Shown here: piece after piece, positions 50,162-61,342 of the stretch
Position numbering within the stretch: the stretch's first letter is position 1
Layout: every line of letters begins with the position of its first letter
Assembly (NCBI RefSeq): GCF_000001735.4
Contig: NC_003071.7
Location: 13,447,151 to 13,511,150 of the forward strand
Direction: 5' to 3'
DNA: 64,000 nt
Origin: Arabidopsis thaliana
Taxonomy: Eukaryota > Streptophyta > Magnoliopsida > Brassicales > Brassicaceae
The notes under the pieces: model-generated
The model's database searches: none
Told to the model about the DNA's origin: nothing
Seen by the model: the letters and a program-made list of their open reading frames with translations, nothing else
Translations under genes and position numbers: made by a program

Positions 50162-52720
50162 ATGGGAGAGAAAGCGAAAGCAAATGTGTTAGTCTTCTCA
50201 TTTCCGATACAAGGTCACATAAACCCTCTCCTCCAATTCTCAAAACGCCTACTCTCTAAAAACGTCAACGTCACATTCCTCACCACTTCCTCCACCCACA
50301 ACTCCATCCTCCGCCGTGCCATCACCGGCGGAGCCACTGCTCTTCCTCTCTCTTTTGTCCCCATTGACGATGGATTCGAGGAAGATCACCCATCTACGGA
50401 CACATCTCCCGACTACTTCGCAAAGTTCCAAGAAAACGTATCTCGAAGCCTCTCAGAGCTTATCTCCTCGATGGACCCAAAACCAAACGCCGTCGTTTAC
50501 GACTCGTGCCTGCCTTATGTCCTCGACGTTTGCCGGAAACATCCTGGCGTTGCTGCGGCGTCGTTTTTCACTCAGTCCTCCACCGTGAACGCGACCTATA
50601 TTCATTTCTTGCGTGGAGAGTTTAAGGAGTTTCAAAATGATGTCGTTTTGCCTGCAATGCCTCCGCTGAAGGGTAATGACTTACCGGTGTTTCTGTACGA
50701 TAACAATCTCTGCCGGCCGTTGTTTGAGCTCATTAGTAGCCAGTTCGTGAATGTTGACGACATTGACTTCTTCTTGGTTAACTCTTTCGACGAACTCGAA
50801 GTCGAGGTAATTCTCAACTTTAGAGTTTTGTTGTTTATTGTATTTTTCTTAATTATCTGCAAAATGCAATCCAAATAAAAATATTTGGAGGTGATATAAT
50901 TGTGGATGATATATACTACTATCTTACTGAACCAATTAGTATATGATGTGAAATAAGTCCTTATTCCAATATAGTTGTAGCTAGACTTGTAGCTTTCTAG
51001 GTTCGTGGTGAAATTTTTTTAATTCGATGTTGGTACATAATAATAGCAAAAAGATATTAGATAGAAAACACATCATTATTTCAACGGACAAAAAGAACAT
51101 CATTCATCTTGGGGCCGAAAGATATAGATATATCGATTGGGGCGAAAATCCCAAGGTGCAGATTACTTATAATATATCTTATGCAATTGGTTGGGGTCTT
51201 AATTTAACGTGGCAAATATGTAGCCAGAAAACGAATATCGTCTCAAATATACATACGTGTCACGCCGTTTACCTTTCCATTGAAAGCATACATACTGGCT
51301 AGGCATGTGGGGATGTGTCCCTGACCAAATTGAGATTTTGCACAACAATTTGATTTATTTTTTAATTCTAGTTTCATTAGTTTAGTTTTATCCTTTATTC
51401 TTTTGGTTTAATTCATTAGTTTATTTCATATTTTTCTTAACGATGTTTGCATTTTCGCAAATTACTGTATAAATGTGACATTTGTTTTTAAAAATACTTG
51501 CTAAATTGCTTTAATGCGTGTATTAAAGGGAATGATACCTTTTTTATTGTGTCTTTATTACTTCCACTGGTCCCTATTCATCTAATGTTCTTGAAGTCCT
51601 TTCTAAGCCTGAAATCCTGATATTAGAAAACGTGGTCATGTTTGGTTCAAACTAGGAATTTTAGTCCGAAAGCTTTCACGATAGGTCGGGAGACTCGGGA
51701 CGGTTGATTGACACATTTACATGTCAAAGTGTCTTTTTGGGGTATGGCCTTATGGGTTTCAGCTTATCTATCAATTTCAAAATGAAACAGGTTTCCTTGT
51801 TTTAGGAAGAAAATAGTTGACGTGGGTCATATACTGGTGACAACCAATTATTATAGATGCAATAAATGTTATGATTGTAATTAATGAAGTACATAAAAGC
51901 ATGCATGAAATTGATTTGATTGATTTTGAAACTGATCTTATATACAATCAACCTATCAACGTTTCTTTAATGCGTGTATTAATCCTTTTTTCAGGTGCTA
52001 CAATGGATGAAAAACCAATGGCCGGTCAAGAACATAGGACCGATGATTCCATCAATGTACTTAGACAAACGATTAGCAGGTGACAAAGACTACGGAATCA
52101 ACCTCTTCAATGCCCAAGTCAACGAATGCCTTGATTGGCTTGACTCAAAACCGCCCGGTTCAGTGATCTACGTGTCTTTTGGAAGCTTGGCCGTCTTAAA
52201 AGACGATCAAATGATAGAAGTCGCGGCTGGTCTAAAACAAACTGGCCATAACTTCTTATGGGTTGTTAGAGAAACTGAAACAAAGAAGCTTCCAAGCAAT
52301 TACATAGAGGACATTTGTGACAAGGGATTGATAGTGAATTGGAGTCCTCAATTACAAGTTCTTGCACATAAATCAATCGGTTGTTTCATGACTCATTGCG
52401 GGTGGAATTCGACTTTAGAGGCATTGAGCTTAGGAGTTGCTTTGATAGGAATGCCGGCTTATAGCGACCAGCCGACTAATGCTAAGTTTATTGAAGATGT
52501 GTGGAAGGTTGGGGTTAGGGTTAAGGCAGATCAAAATGGGTTTGTTCCGAAGGAAGAGATTGTGAGATGTGTTGGAGAAGTTATGGAAGATATGTCGGAG
52601 AAAGGGAAGGAGATTAGAAAAAATGCTCGGAGGTTGATGGAGTTTGCAAGGGAAGCTTTGTCTGATGGAGGAAATTCTGATAAGAATATTGATGAGTTTG
52701 TTGCTAAAATTGTGAGGTAA
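50162..52720 (+). CDS. UGT74D1: UDP-glucosyltransferase 74D1
   Basis: Two exons, 50162-50806 and 51995-52720, give 456 aa. The N-terminal acceptor domain has the catalytic His19 in FPIQGHINPLLQ and the partner Asp in VYDSCLPYV. The C-terminal donor domain carries the PSPG box, from WSPQLQVLAHKSIGCFMTHC through GWNST to MPAYSDQ, ending in Gln as expected for UDP-glucose preference. The single intron (1188 bp) sits at the conserved position of group L UGTs and is unusually long. UGT74D1 (At2g31750) is reported to glucosylate auxins, including oxidised IAA, and jasmonate in vitro. Confidence 0.95.
51509..51982. repeat. 18-bp direct repeat inside the UGT74D1 intron
   Basis: CTTTAATGCGTGTATTAA occurs at 51509-51526 and again at 51965-51982, just upstream of the splice acceptor. 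The 438-bp interval could be an insertion, or the repeat could result from a local duplication of the acceptor region. Confidence 0.6.
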
Positions 52721-52946
52721 AGTGACTGTATGATTAATCTTTGATGCTTAATTAATAATGTGTTTTTAAGAGTTTTCAAAGGACGAAATGTTTAGAATGT
52801 AACTTGTTGGTTTCTTTCAAAGTTATTTATGATGTGAACAATGTGATCTAAAATGGTGTTGAACTTGGGAAATTAGGATTGAAGAATAGAAAAACCAGGA
52901 TAGTTTGTTCTTTTGGGATCATATTGATTTTCTTCAAAGTTATCTA

Positions 52947-53351
52947 TTAGTGTTTGCTATAATGGGTTATAGAAGCATTGAAGCCTACAGAAGTGGTAGG
53001 TATTTGAGCAGTTGGTGGTTGCTGAGAACTTCCTCCGGTTACACTTTGGGAGCTGAGGCCTTGCAGTACGTAGTTTGAGAAACTCAGAGGGTCGGGTGGA
53101 TAGGGTCGTAAAAACTCTAAACGCCCTCTTGATCTTGAGGTTCGCAAAGTCCTTGGAGTAAAAGTGTCGACTCGGTCAGCATAAGTATTATGAGCTGACG
53201 TGATTTTGGAGCAACTTGCGGTAAGGGCTGCAAGCTGAGTGTTGTAACGCTCCTCAAACGAAATGAACTTCTCTAACAGTTCATTGATAAGCCTCTTATA
53301 TAAACTATAAACCTTAGTAAGTAGTTTCATAAACTTCTGTTTAGCACTCAT
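52947..53351 (-). CDS. Unassigned 134-aa ORF, possible last exon
   Basis: The open frame has a basic, helical first half (KLLTKVYSLYKRLINELLEK) and a Ser/Thr/Pro/Gln-rich second half. Composition looks coding. Further up the same strand, donor and acceptor motifs bracket short segments: 53846-53812 (read with GTAAGT after CGTAAGAT), 53748-53691 (GTAAGT after TTTCCAA) and 54157-54135. A multi-exon gene could therefore run from about 54.5 kb to 52.9 kb, but I could not assemble one clean frame. No family recognised. It could be a real lineage-specific gene or a degraded one. Confidence 0.35.
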   Translation of the reverse strand: MSAKQKFMKLLTKVYSLYKRLINELLEKFISFEERYNTQLAALTASCSKITSAHNTYADRVDTFTPRTLRTSRSRGRLEFLRPYPPDPLSFSNYVLQGLSSQSVTGGSSQQPPTAQIPTTSVGFNASITHYSKH

Positions 53352-54560
53352 TCATCATACAATATAAGCAATTGCATTTAGAGTATGTGTTCGTGTCATG
53401 TATTTATGTTTGTATTAGTGTGAGCACAAAAGTTACGTTTGTGTGTATGTTTACGTTTAGTGTATGCATTCGTGTTATGCGTATATTTGTATCAGTGTGC
53501 TCTACAGACGTGGGTGCTTAATTGAGGTTTGGTTCTAAAGGAAAAATTAATCCACCTAAAAAAACACACATGGAAATATTAAATTTGCAGCCAAAGGAGA
53601 AATATGCCAACAATACTAAAATATCTAAAAATATTCATGCGTAAGCGTAAATGTATTAAGTAAACTTCGGAATCTACTTACTTGGAAATAGGAGTGTTGA
53701 AGACGACGCACACCCCAAAAGCTCCAATCATGCCTCTGATTAAAGAATTAAAGAGTTTATGCTTTGACATAAATAAAACTTGCAATAATAATTGGATCAA
53801 TACTTACATCTTACGCATGTACACAATGCCTTCTTTACGGTTCCTGCAAAAAGAATATAAAGATTTTTCAAATTTTGATTCTACAAATGGTAACTAAGAC
53901 ATGTAAGCGTTAAGTGCCTTTAACCGTGCTTTATTTTAAGTCTTACAAGTTTAATATAAAAACTAAAAGAGTATTAGTCACGAATTCATTGATGTTAGGC
54001 CAAACATTATAACTATATGATATTGTACGTGATATTGAACATTCACTACAACAATTCAAACACAACGAGTAACACTATAATATTTCAAACTCAGGGAGAG
54101 AAGTCAAACCTGAGAAAGATCACGTACACTTACTCCATTTTCTTGGTCTTGTGAAACTAAAAAAACAGATAAATAGTTATAAAAGACTATGTGATCTAAG
54201 GTTGTAATCAATTAACGAACTAAAAACTCCATCAAGGAAAAATATTACGAAAATCATACCTTGTTTTGGAAGGCGAAAGAGACACTTACCTGATTAAAAG
54301 AGGGAAAGATACAGTCTGCACGTTGGACTTTTTAATGCAGAATATTGTAAGTTAGAACAAAATGTCCCACTGAATATCATATCTCAGTGAGATTCGTGAT
54401 GACTTACCTTTGGTGCCTTATCTCTCTCTCCCTTTCTCGCCTTGCTCGAGCCTCGACCCATCAAGCGTTGCACAATGATGTGCCTTCGCTAACAGGAAGA
54501 GTTTCAAGAGCTATGCAAAGAGGATTAACTACATGTTTTAATGCATTTTCCAATCAGTTA

Positions 54561-55062
54561 TCATTAGACAAGTCTTATAAAAGATACTTTATCTCTATTA
54601 ATAAGCAGATCATTGAGTTCTATAAAAGAACATTTATTCTCCATCAATAAGCAGATCATTGAGTTCTATAGTAGAACATGGAATTTACTCTCCATCAATT
54701 TGCAGATCATTGAGTTTTAGAAAAGCCTTAAAATAAAGGCAAATCCATGCAGAAACTTGAAGTTATGCTGCCCACCTAGCAATATATAGAACTGTGACAA
54801 GTGTTACAGTGTTAATCACAGCTTGCTTGCTTATTCCTCCATCCTTGCAAGAGAATTCCCCATTCAGACATCATTAGACAAGTCTTATAAGCATATCATT
54901 GAATTTCTCGTTCTTACGACATCATTAGAAAAGCCTTAATGAAGGCAATTCTATGCAGAGACTTGAAGTTATGCTGCCCAGACAGCATTATATAGACAAT
55001 CAGATTCAATTATCCAATCTTTGAACATAAACAAGACTTACAGACTTCAATCAATCATAATC
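54561..55062. repeat. Short tandem and dispersed duplications beside the main array
   Basis: GCAGATCATTGAGTT recurs at 54605, 54651 and 54702 (period 46-51 bp). The 20-mer starting TCATTAGACAAGTC occurs at 54561 and 54871. A longer phrase with ACTTGAAGTTATGCTGCCCA occurs near 54756 and 54963. The block is a patchwork of partial duplications next to the 324-bp array. Confidence 0.7.
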
Positions 55063-58000
55063 TTGCTTGTCATTTTTAAAGTCGTGAGTAACTGTTGTCT
55101 CAAGACCGAAACAAGAAACCAAACATAATCCATATGTCTGTCTAAGTGGTTTTATAGCCGTGGGTACTAAGAATGATCAATGTTCAGTCTCAAGTCTCAG
55201 TCTAAAGACTAAAGTTTGAAGCCATGGGTACCATTTTCATTGCACCAAACATAACCCAAGCCAATGTTTTGTCCCTCAAGTGTCTTTCTAAAGACTTTTC
55301 AAAACTCAATCCAATATTTTGTCCCTCATGTCTCTGTCTAAAGACTTGTCATTTTTAATGGGTAACTGTTGTCTAAAGACCGAAATTAAAAACTGAATAT
55401 GATCCATATGTCTAATGTCTAAGTGGTTTTAAAGCCGTAGATACTAAGAAGAATCAATGTTCAGTCTCAAATCTCACTCTAAAGACTAAAGTTTGAAGCC
55501 GTGGGTACCATTTTCTTCGTACCAAACATAACCCAAGCCAATGTTTTGTCTTTCAAGTCTCTGTCTAAAGACTTTTCATAACCCAATCCAATGTTTTGTC
55601 CCTCAAGTCTCTGTTTAAAGACTTGTCATTTTTAAACCCCTGGGTAACTATTGTCTAAAGACCAACACAAGAAACCAAACATGATCCATATGTCTAAGTG
55701 ATTTTAAAGCCGTGGGTACTAAGAAGGATCAATGTTCAGTCTCAAGTCTCAGTCTAAAGACTAAAGTTTGAAGCCGTGGGTACCATTTTCATTGCTTCAA
55801 ACATAAACCAAGCCAATGTTTTGTCCCTCAAGTCTCTATCTAAAGACTTGTCATAACCCAATCCAATGTTTTGTCCCTCAAGTCTCTGTCTAAAGACTTG
55901 TCATTTTTAAACCCGTTGGTAACTGTTGTCTAAAGACAGAAACAAGAAACCAAACATGATCCATATGTCTGTGTGATTTTAAAGCCGTGGCTACCAAGAC
56001 GGATCAACGTTCAGTCTCAAGTCTCAGTGTAAAGACTTGTCATAACCCATTCCAATGTTTTGTCCCTCAAGTCTCTGTCTATAAACTTGTCATAACCCAA
56101 TCCAATGTTTTGTCTCTCAAGTCTCGTCTAAAGACTTGTAATTTTTAAAGCCGTGGGTAACTATTGTCTAAGAAACAAGAAACCAAACATGATCCATATG
56201 TCTGTGTGATTTTAAAGCCGTGGCTACCAAGACGGATCAACGTTCAGTCTCAAGTCTCAGTGTAAAGACTTGTCATAACCCATTCCAATGTTTTGTCCCT
56301 CAAGTCTCTATCTATAGACTTGTCATAACCCAATCCAATGTTTTGTCTCTCAAGTCTCGTCTAAAGACTTGTAATTTTTAAAGCCGTGGGTAACTATTGT
56401 CTAAGACCGAAACAAGAAACCAAACATGATCCATATGTCTTTGTGATTTAAAAGCCGTGGGCACCAAGAAGGATCAACGTTCAGTCTCACTCTCAAGTCT
56501 CAATCTAAAGACTAAAGTTTGAAGCCGTGGGTACCATTTTCATTGCACCAACATAACCCAATCCAATGTTTTGTCCCTCAAGTCTCAGTCTAAAGACTTG
56601 TCATAACCCAATCCAATGTTTTGTCCCTCAAGTCTCTGTCTAAAGACTTGTAATAACTCAATCCAATGTCTTGTCCCTCAAGTCTCTGTCTAAAGACTTG
56701 TAACTTTTAAAGCCGTGGGTAACTATTGTCTAAAGACCGAAACAAGAAACAAAACATGATCCATATGTCTTTGTGATTTTAAAGCCGTGGGTACCAAGAA
56801 TGATCAACGTTCAGTCTCAAGTCTCAGTCTAAAGACTAAAGTTTGAAGCCGTGGGTACCATTTTCATTGCACCAACATAACTCAAGCCAATGTTTTGTCC
56901 CTCAAGTCTCAGTCTAAAGACTTGTCACAACCCAATCCAATGTTTTGTCCCTCAAGTCTCTCTCTAAAGACTTGTCATAACTCAATCCAATGTCTTGTCC
57001 CTCAAGTCTCTGTCTAAAGACTTGTAACTTTTAAAGCCGTGGGTAACTATTGTCTAAAGACGGAAACAAGAAACCAAACATGATCCATATGTCTTTGTGA
57101 TTTTAAAGTCGTGGGTACCAAGAATGATCAACGTTCAGTCTCAAGTCTCAGTCTAAAGACTAAAGTTTGAAGCCGTGGGTACCATTTTCATTGCACCAAC
57201 ATAACTCAAGCCAATGTTTTGTCCCTCAAGTCTCAGTCTAAAGAGTTGTCACAACCCAATCCAATGTTTTGTCCCTCAAGTCTTTGTCTAAAGACTTGTC
57301 ATAACTCAATCCAATGTCTTGTCCCTCAAGTCTCTGTCTAAAGACTTGTAACTTTTAAAGTCGTGGGTAACTATTGTCTAAAGACGGAAACAAGAAACCA
57401 AACATGATCCATATGTCTTTGTGATTTTAAAGTCGTGGGTACCAAGAATGATCAACGTTCAGTCTCAAGTCTCAGTCTAAAGACTAAAGTTTGAAGCCGT
57501 GGGTACCATTTTCAGTGCACCAACATAACTCAAGCCAATGTTTTGTCCCTCAAGTCTCACTCTAAAGACTTGTCACAACCCAATCCAATGTTTTGTCCCT
57601 CAAGTCTTTATCTAAAGACTTGTCATAACTCAATCCAATGTCTTGTCCCTCAAGTCTCTGTCTAAAGACTTGTAACTTTTAAAGCCGTGGGTAACTATTG
57701 TCTAAAGACCGAAACAAGAAACGAAACATGATCCATATGTCTTTATGATTTTAAAGCCGTGGGTACCTAGAATGATCAACGTTCAGTCTCAAGTCTCAGT
57801 CTAAAGACTAAAGTTTGAAGCCGTGGGTACCATTTTCATTGCACCAACATAACTCAAGCCAATGTTTTGTCCCTCAAGTCTCAGTCTAAATACTTGTCAC
57901 AACCCAATCCAATGTTTTGTCCCTCAAGTCTCTATCTAAAGACTTGTCATAACTCAATCCAATGTCTTGTCCCTCAAGTCTCTGTCTAAAGACTTGTAAC

Positions 58001-59424
58001 TTTTAAAGCCGTGGGTAACTATTGTCTAAAGACCGAAACAAGAAACCAAACATGATCCATATGTTTAAGTGATTTTAAAGCCGTGGGTACCAAGAAGGAT
58101 CAACGTTCAGTCTCAAGTCTCAATCTAAAGACTAAAGTTTGAAGCCGTGGGTACCATTTTCATTGCACCAACATAAGTCAAGCCAATGTTTTGACCATCA
58201 AGTCTCAGTCTAAAGACTTGTCACAACCCAATCCAATGTTTTGTCCCTCAAGTCTCTGTCTAAAGACTTGTAATAACTCAATCCAATGTCTTGTCCCTCA
58301 AGTCTCTGTCTAAAGACTTGTAACTTTTAAAGCCGTGGGTAACTATTGTCTAAAGACCGAAACAAGAAACCAAACATGATCCATATGTCTTTGTGATTTT
58401 AAAGCCGTGGGTACCAAGAATGATCAACGTTCAGTCTCAAGTCTCAGTCTAAAGACTAAAGTTTGAAGCCGTGGGTACCAATTTCATTGCACCAACATAA
58501 CTCAAGCCAATGTTTTGTCCCTCAAGTCTCAGTCTAAAGACTTGTCATAACCCAATCCAATGTTTTGTCCCTCAAGTCTCTGTCTAAAGACTTGTCATAA
58601 CCAAATCTAATGTTTTGTCCCTCAAGTCTCTGTCTAAAGACTGGTCAGTTTTAAAGCTGTGGGTAACTATTGTCTAAAGACCGAAACAAGAAACCAAACA
58701 TGATCCATATGTCTGTGTGATTTCAAAGTCGTGGGTACTAAGAAGGATCAACGTTCAGTCTCAAGTCTCAGTCTAAAGACTAAAGTTTGAAGCCGTGGGT
58801 ACCAATTTCATTGCACCAACATAACTCAAGCCAATGTTTTGTCCCTCAAGTCTCAGTCTAAAGACTTGTCATAACCCAATCCAATGTTTTGTCCCTCAAG
58901 TCTCTGTCTAAAGACTTGTCATAACCAAATCTAATGTTTTGTCCCTCAAGTCTCTGTCTAAAGACTGGTCAGTTTTAAAGCTGTGGGTAACTATTGTCTA
59001 AAGACCGAAACAAGAAACCAAACATGATCCATATGTCTGTGTGATTTCAAAGTCGTGGGTACTAAGAAGGATCAACGTTCAGTCTCAAGTCTCAGTCTAA
59101 AGACTAAAGTTTGAAGCCGTGGGTACCATTTTCATTGCACCAACATAACTCAAGCCAATGTTTCAGTCGAAAGACTTGTCATAACCCAATCCAATGTTTT
59201 GACCCTCAAGTCCCTGTCTAAAGACTTGTCATAACCGAATCCAATGTTTTGTCCCTCAAGTCTCTGTCTAAAGACTTGTCAGTTTTAAAGCCGTGGGTAA
59301 CTGTTGTCTAAAGACCGAAACAAGAAACCAAACATGATCCAGATGTCTGTGTGATTTTAAAGCCGTGGGTACTAAGAAGGATCAATGTTCAGTCTCAAGT
59401 TTCAGTCTAAAGACTAAAGTTTAA
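55063..59424. repeat. Higher-order tandem array, 324-bp unit with nested 50-bp subrepeats
   Basis: Using the landmark GATCCATATGTCT (or one-base variants), copies start at 55127, 55401, 55683, 55958, 56191, 56428, 56758, 57082, 57406, 57730, 58054, 58378, 58702, 59026 and 59336. Seven consecutive intervals from 56758 to 59026 are exactly 324 bp. The left-hand copies are shorter (233-282 bp) and more divergent. Within each unit a 50-bp subrepeat (CCAATGTTTTGTCCCTCAAG...) recurs two or three times; for example TTGTCCCTCA lies at 56571, 56621 and 56671. Every subrepeat carries the inverted arms AAGTCT and AGACTT about 8 bp apart. There is no open frame of note. It is not the 178-bp centromeric satellite. 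Confidence 0.95.
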
Positions 59425-60008
59425 GGTGTGTACGTAACTTGATATTTGACCAGAAAACCGAGACCAAGCCCAAGTATATTTGTCTATATAATAAGCCGTG
59501 GCTAAAGGATCGGTTTTCAGTCTCTGATCAAATCTCTCATAAGCCAACACCACGGGACAATGTTCCCAAGAAAGAATCTGACAGAACACTAATAGTAGAT
59601 TGTTTGCCTTTGATCTCTCTTGGGTTCGGAAGAAAACCAAAACAATGGAAGAAATCAAACAAAACAAAACAAAACAAAGCAAAACAAGAGCAACAAAACC
59701 ACAATCGATAGCAACAATTGAACGCTTTCGATTAGCAAACTATCCAAAACGCTACAAAAACAAAACAAAGAAAAACCCAAACCAAAACCCCTTAAACAAA
59801 TCAATTAACATAACAAAGAATAAGAAAAAAAACTTGTAGTTCACAGAAACTCCAAACCAATTAACACTACGCGAATTCGTTTGGTTTCTCTAATATCAAA
59901 GCTACTTCAAAACGGAAAAAAAAAACTAAAAGAATAATAAAAAAAAAAAACTGGTAAATATTGAAATTTAGAAACCCTAGAAATCAAGAGAATTAGAAGA
60001 ATTCTTAC
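59425..60008. other. A/CAAAA-rich segment right of the array
   Basis: Long runs of AACAAAAC-type sequence at 59655-59830 and poly-A at 59915-59950. A minus-strand frame between 59680 and 59407 (containing AYERFDQRLKTDPLATAYY) has some coding look but no ATG or known domain; it may be a downstream exon of the minus-strand transcript proposed at 60.3 kb. Confidence 0.35.
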
Positions 60009-60290
60009 AGTAATTATTGCTACAAATATTCTTCGGTCATGAATGATTCCATCGAGAGAAACCTGCGAAACAGAGAAAGAAGATTACTTTACAATGATAA
60101 AGTTAACTAGTTAGAAATCAGAAGATTAAGAAAACCCTAGAAATCAATAGAATCGAAAGATTACTTACATAATTGGAAATCGTCTTCCGTCACGATACTA
60201 GCGATCGAGAGAAAGAAGAAGGCAAAACAAATTTTGAGAAAATTATGAGTCTCTGAGTCTCTCCGCTTAAGCATTCCCCTTTTTATAAAC
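60009..60290 (-). ncRNA. Candidate promoter and first two exons of a minus-strand non-coding transcript
   Basis: The minus strand has a TATAAA at 60288-60283. A CT-rich leader follows, and a donor AT/GTAAGT at 60168. Then come an acceptor TTCGCAG at 60064 and a short exon 60062-60009 ending ACT/GTAAGA. Both introns contain the CTAGGGTTT phrase common in Arabidopsis leader introns. The two exon-intron blocks resemble each other (TCTCTCGAT...GA(C/A)GGAAGA), as if the leader had been duplicated. The transcript would run leftwards towards and into the 324-bp array. Only tiny frames are present, so a non-coding or pseudogene leader is the best reading. Confidence 0.4.
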
Positions 60291-61342
60291 ACACTTACGA
60301 GTTATGACGGTGCCTGATTTCCTTTTTTTTGAAACTCCTAGTTTCCTTTTTTCAGTTAACATAACAGCTGGCTAATTTCCTTTTTTTTTTATAGTCTAAT
60401 TTCCTTTTTTTTTGTCAACGACTATACTTATTTCTAGTTTCCATTTCTTTAAAAATGGGCCTGACGTTAGCCCATATCAAATTAATGGGCTGATGTTTGC
60501 CGAAAAGAAGCATTAGTGGGCTGATTACCCTGCCCGTAATTTTGCAATCGTTTTTATTCAGCTTTTATTTTTTGGAATTATATCAACCCATTAAAAAAAG
60601 TCATATACAAAAACATTCCACTAGTCCCAAACTCCCAATCGATTTATCACAACTCAAAACTTTTTTAAATTTATTTTAACGATTTTAGTATAGATTGCTA
60701 TATCCTTGTAACTACAATATTTTTCTATATTCATTAGGAAAAAAAATAGTATCCTTATTTGTATCAAATCTAAAACATTGATTAAATCTCTATCAATTGG
60801 ATCAATCTCTATCAAATTGATTCAATTGATCCAATAATCTTGTTTGATAGAGTATAAAGTACAAACTTTATTACCAAATCTGCAGGTTTTTATACCAAAT
60901 CTTTATCTTTTTCAGTATTTTTTAATACAAGATTTTGATTTATAAAAACAAAAATAAATAATATATAAATACAAGATTTTGCACCCATAAATTCGGTAAA
61001 AATATTATATTTTCAATTTTCGAGATGGAAACAAGTGGACATACATATTGGTTCTGACTTGTGTAAGCTATGAAATTTCCTTTGAATGTCTAAAAAAGCT
61101 TTTAATTAATTGGTCTTTCTACAAAAGATTGGAAATTATCTATATAAAAGGTTCAAAACTATTTATTAAAAGATTTGCTAATAAAACGGAGCTGGGCCTG
61201 CTAGCTAGTAGTAGTTTATACAAGATCAAGTCTTAGAAGAGATAATTGTTATAGCAAAATCCTAAATTTTCAAGGAGTTTGTTTCGCTTGCTTCCTCTAA
61301 ATTATCCTCAAAATTGTTTTATGGTTTCTGCAGCCGCCGGCC
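60291..61342. other. Promoter and upstream region of ARI10
   Basis: AT-rich DNA. TGGGCC at 60456, AGCCCA at 60469, and TGGGCT at 60487 and 60517 form a site II cluster that could serve either direction. No gene seen. Confidence 0.45.

Noticed and set aside
53690-54160. Resemblance of the small exon-like pieces to a MADS domain
   Set aside because: Only spacing and a few residues agree (a KEGI-like turn and a GVCVVF strand); the signature Arg/Lys-rich helix start is missing and the exons do not join in one frame.
55063-59424. CRISPR-like or centromeric satellite reading of the array
   Set aside because: Plant nuclear context, no unique spacers between constant repeats, and the unit length and sequence differ from the 178-bp centromere satellite.
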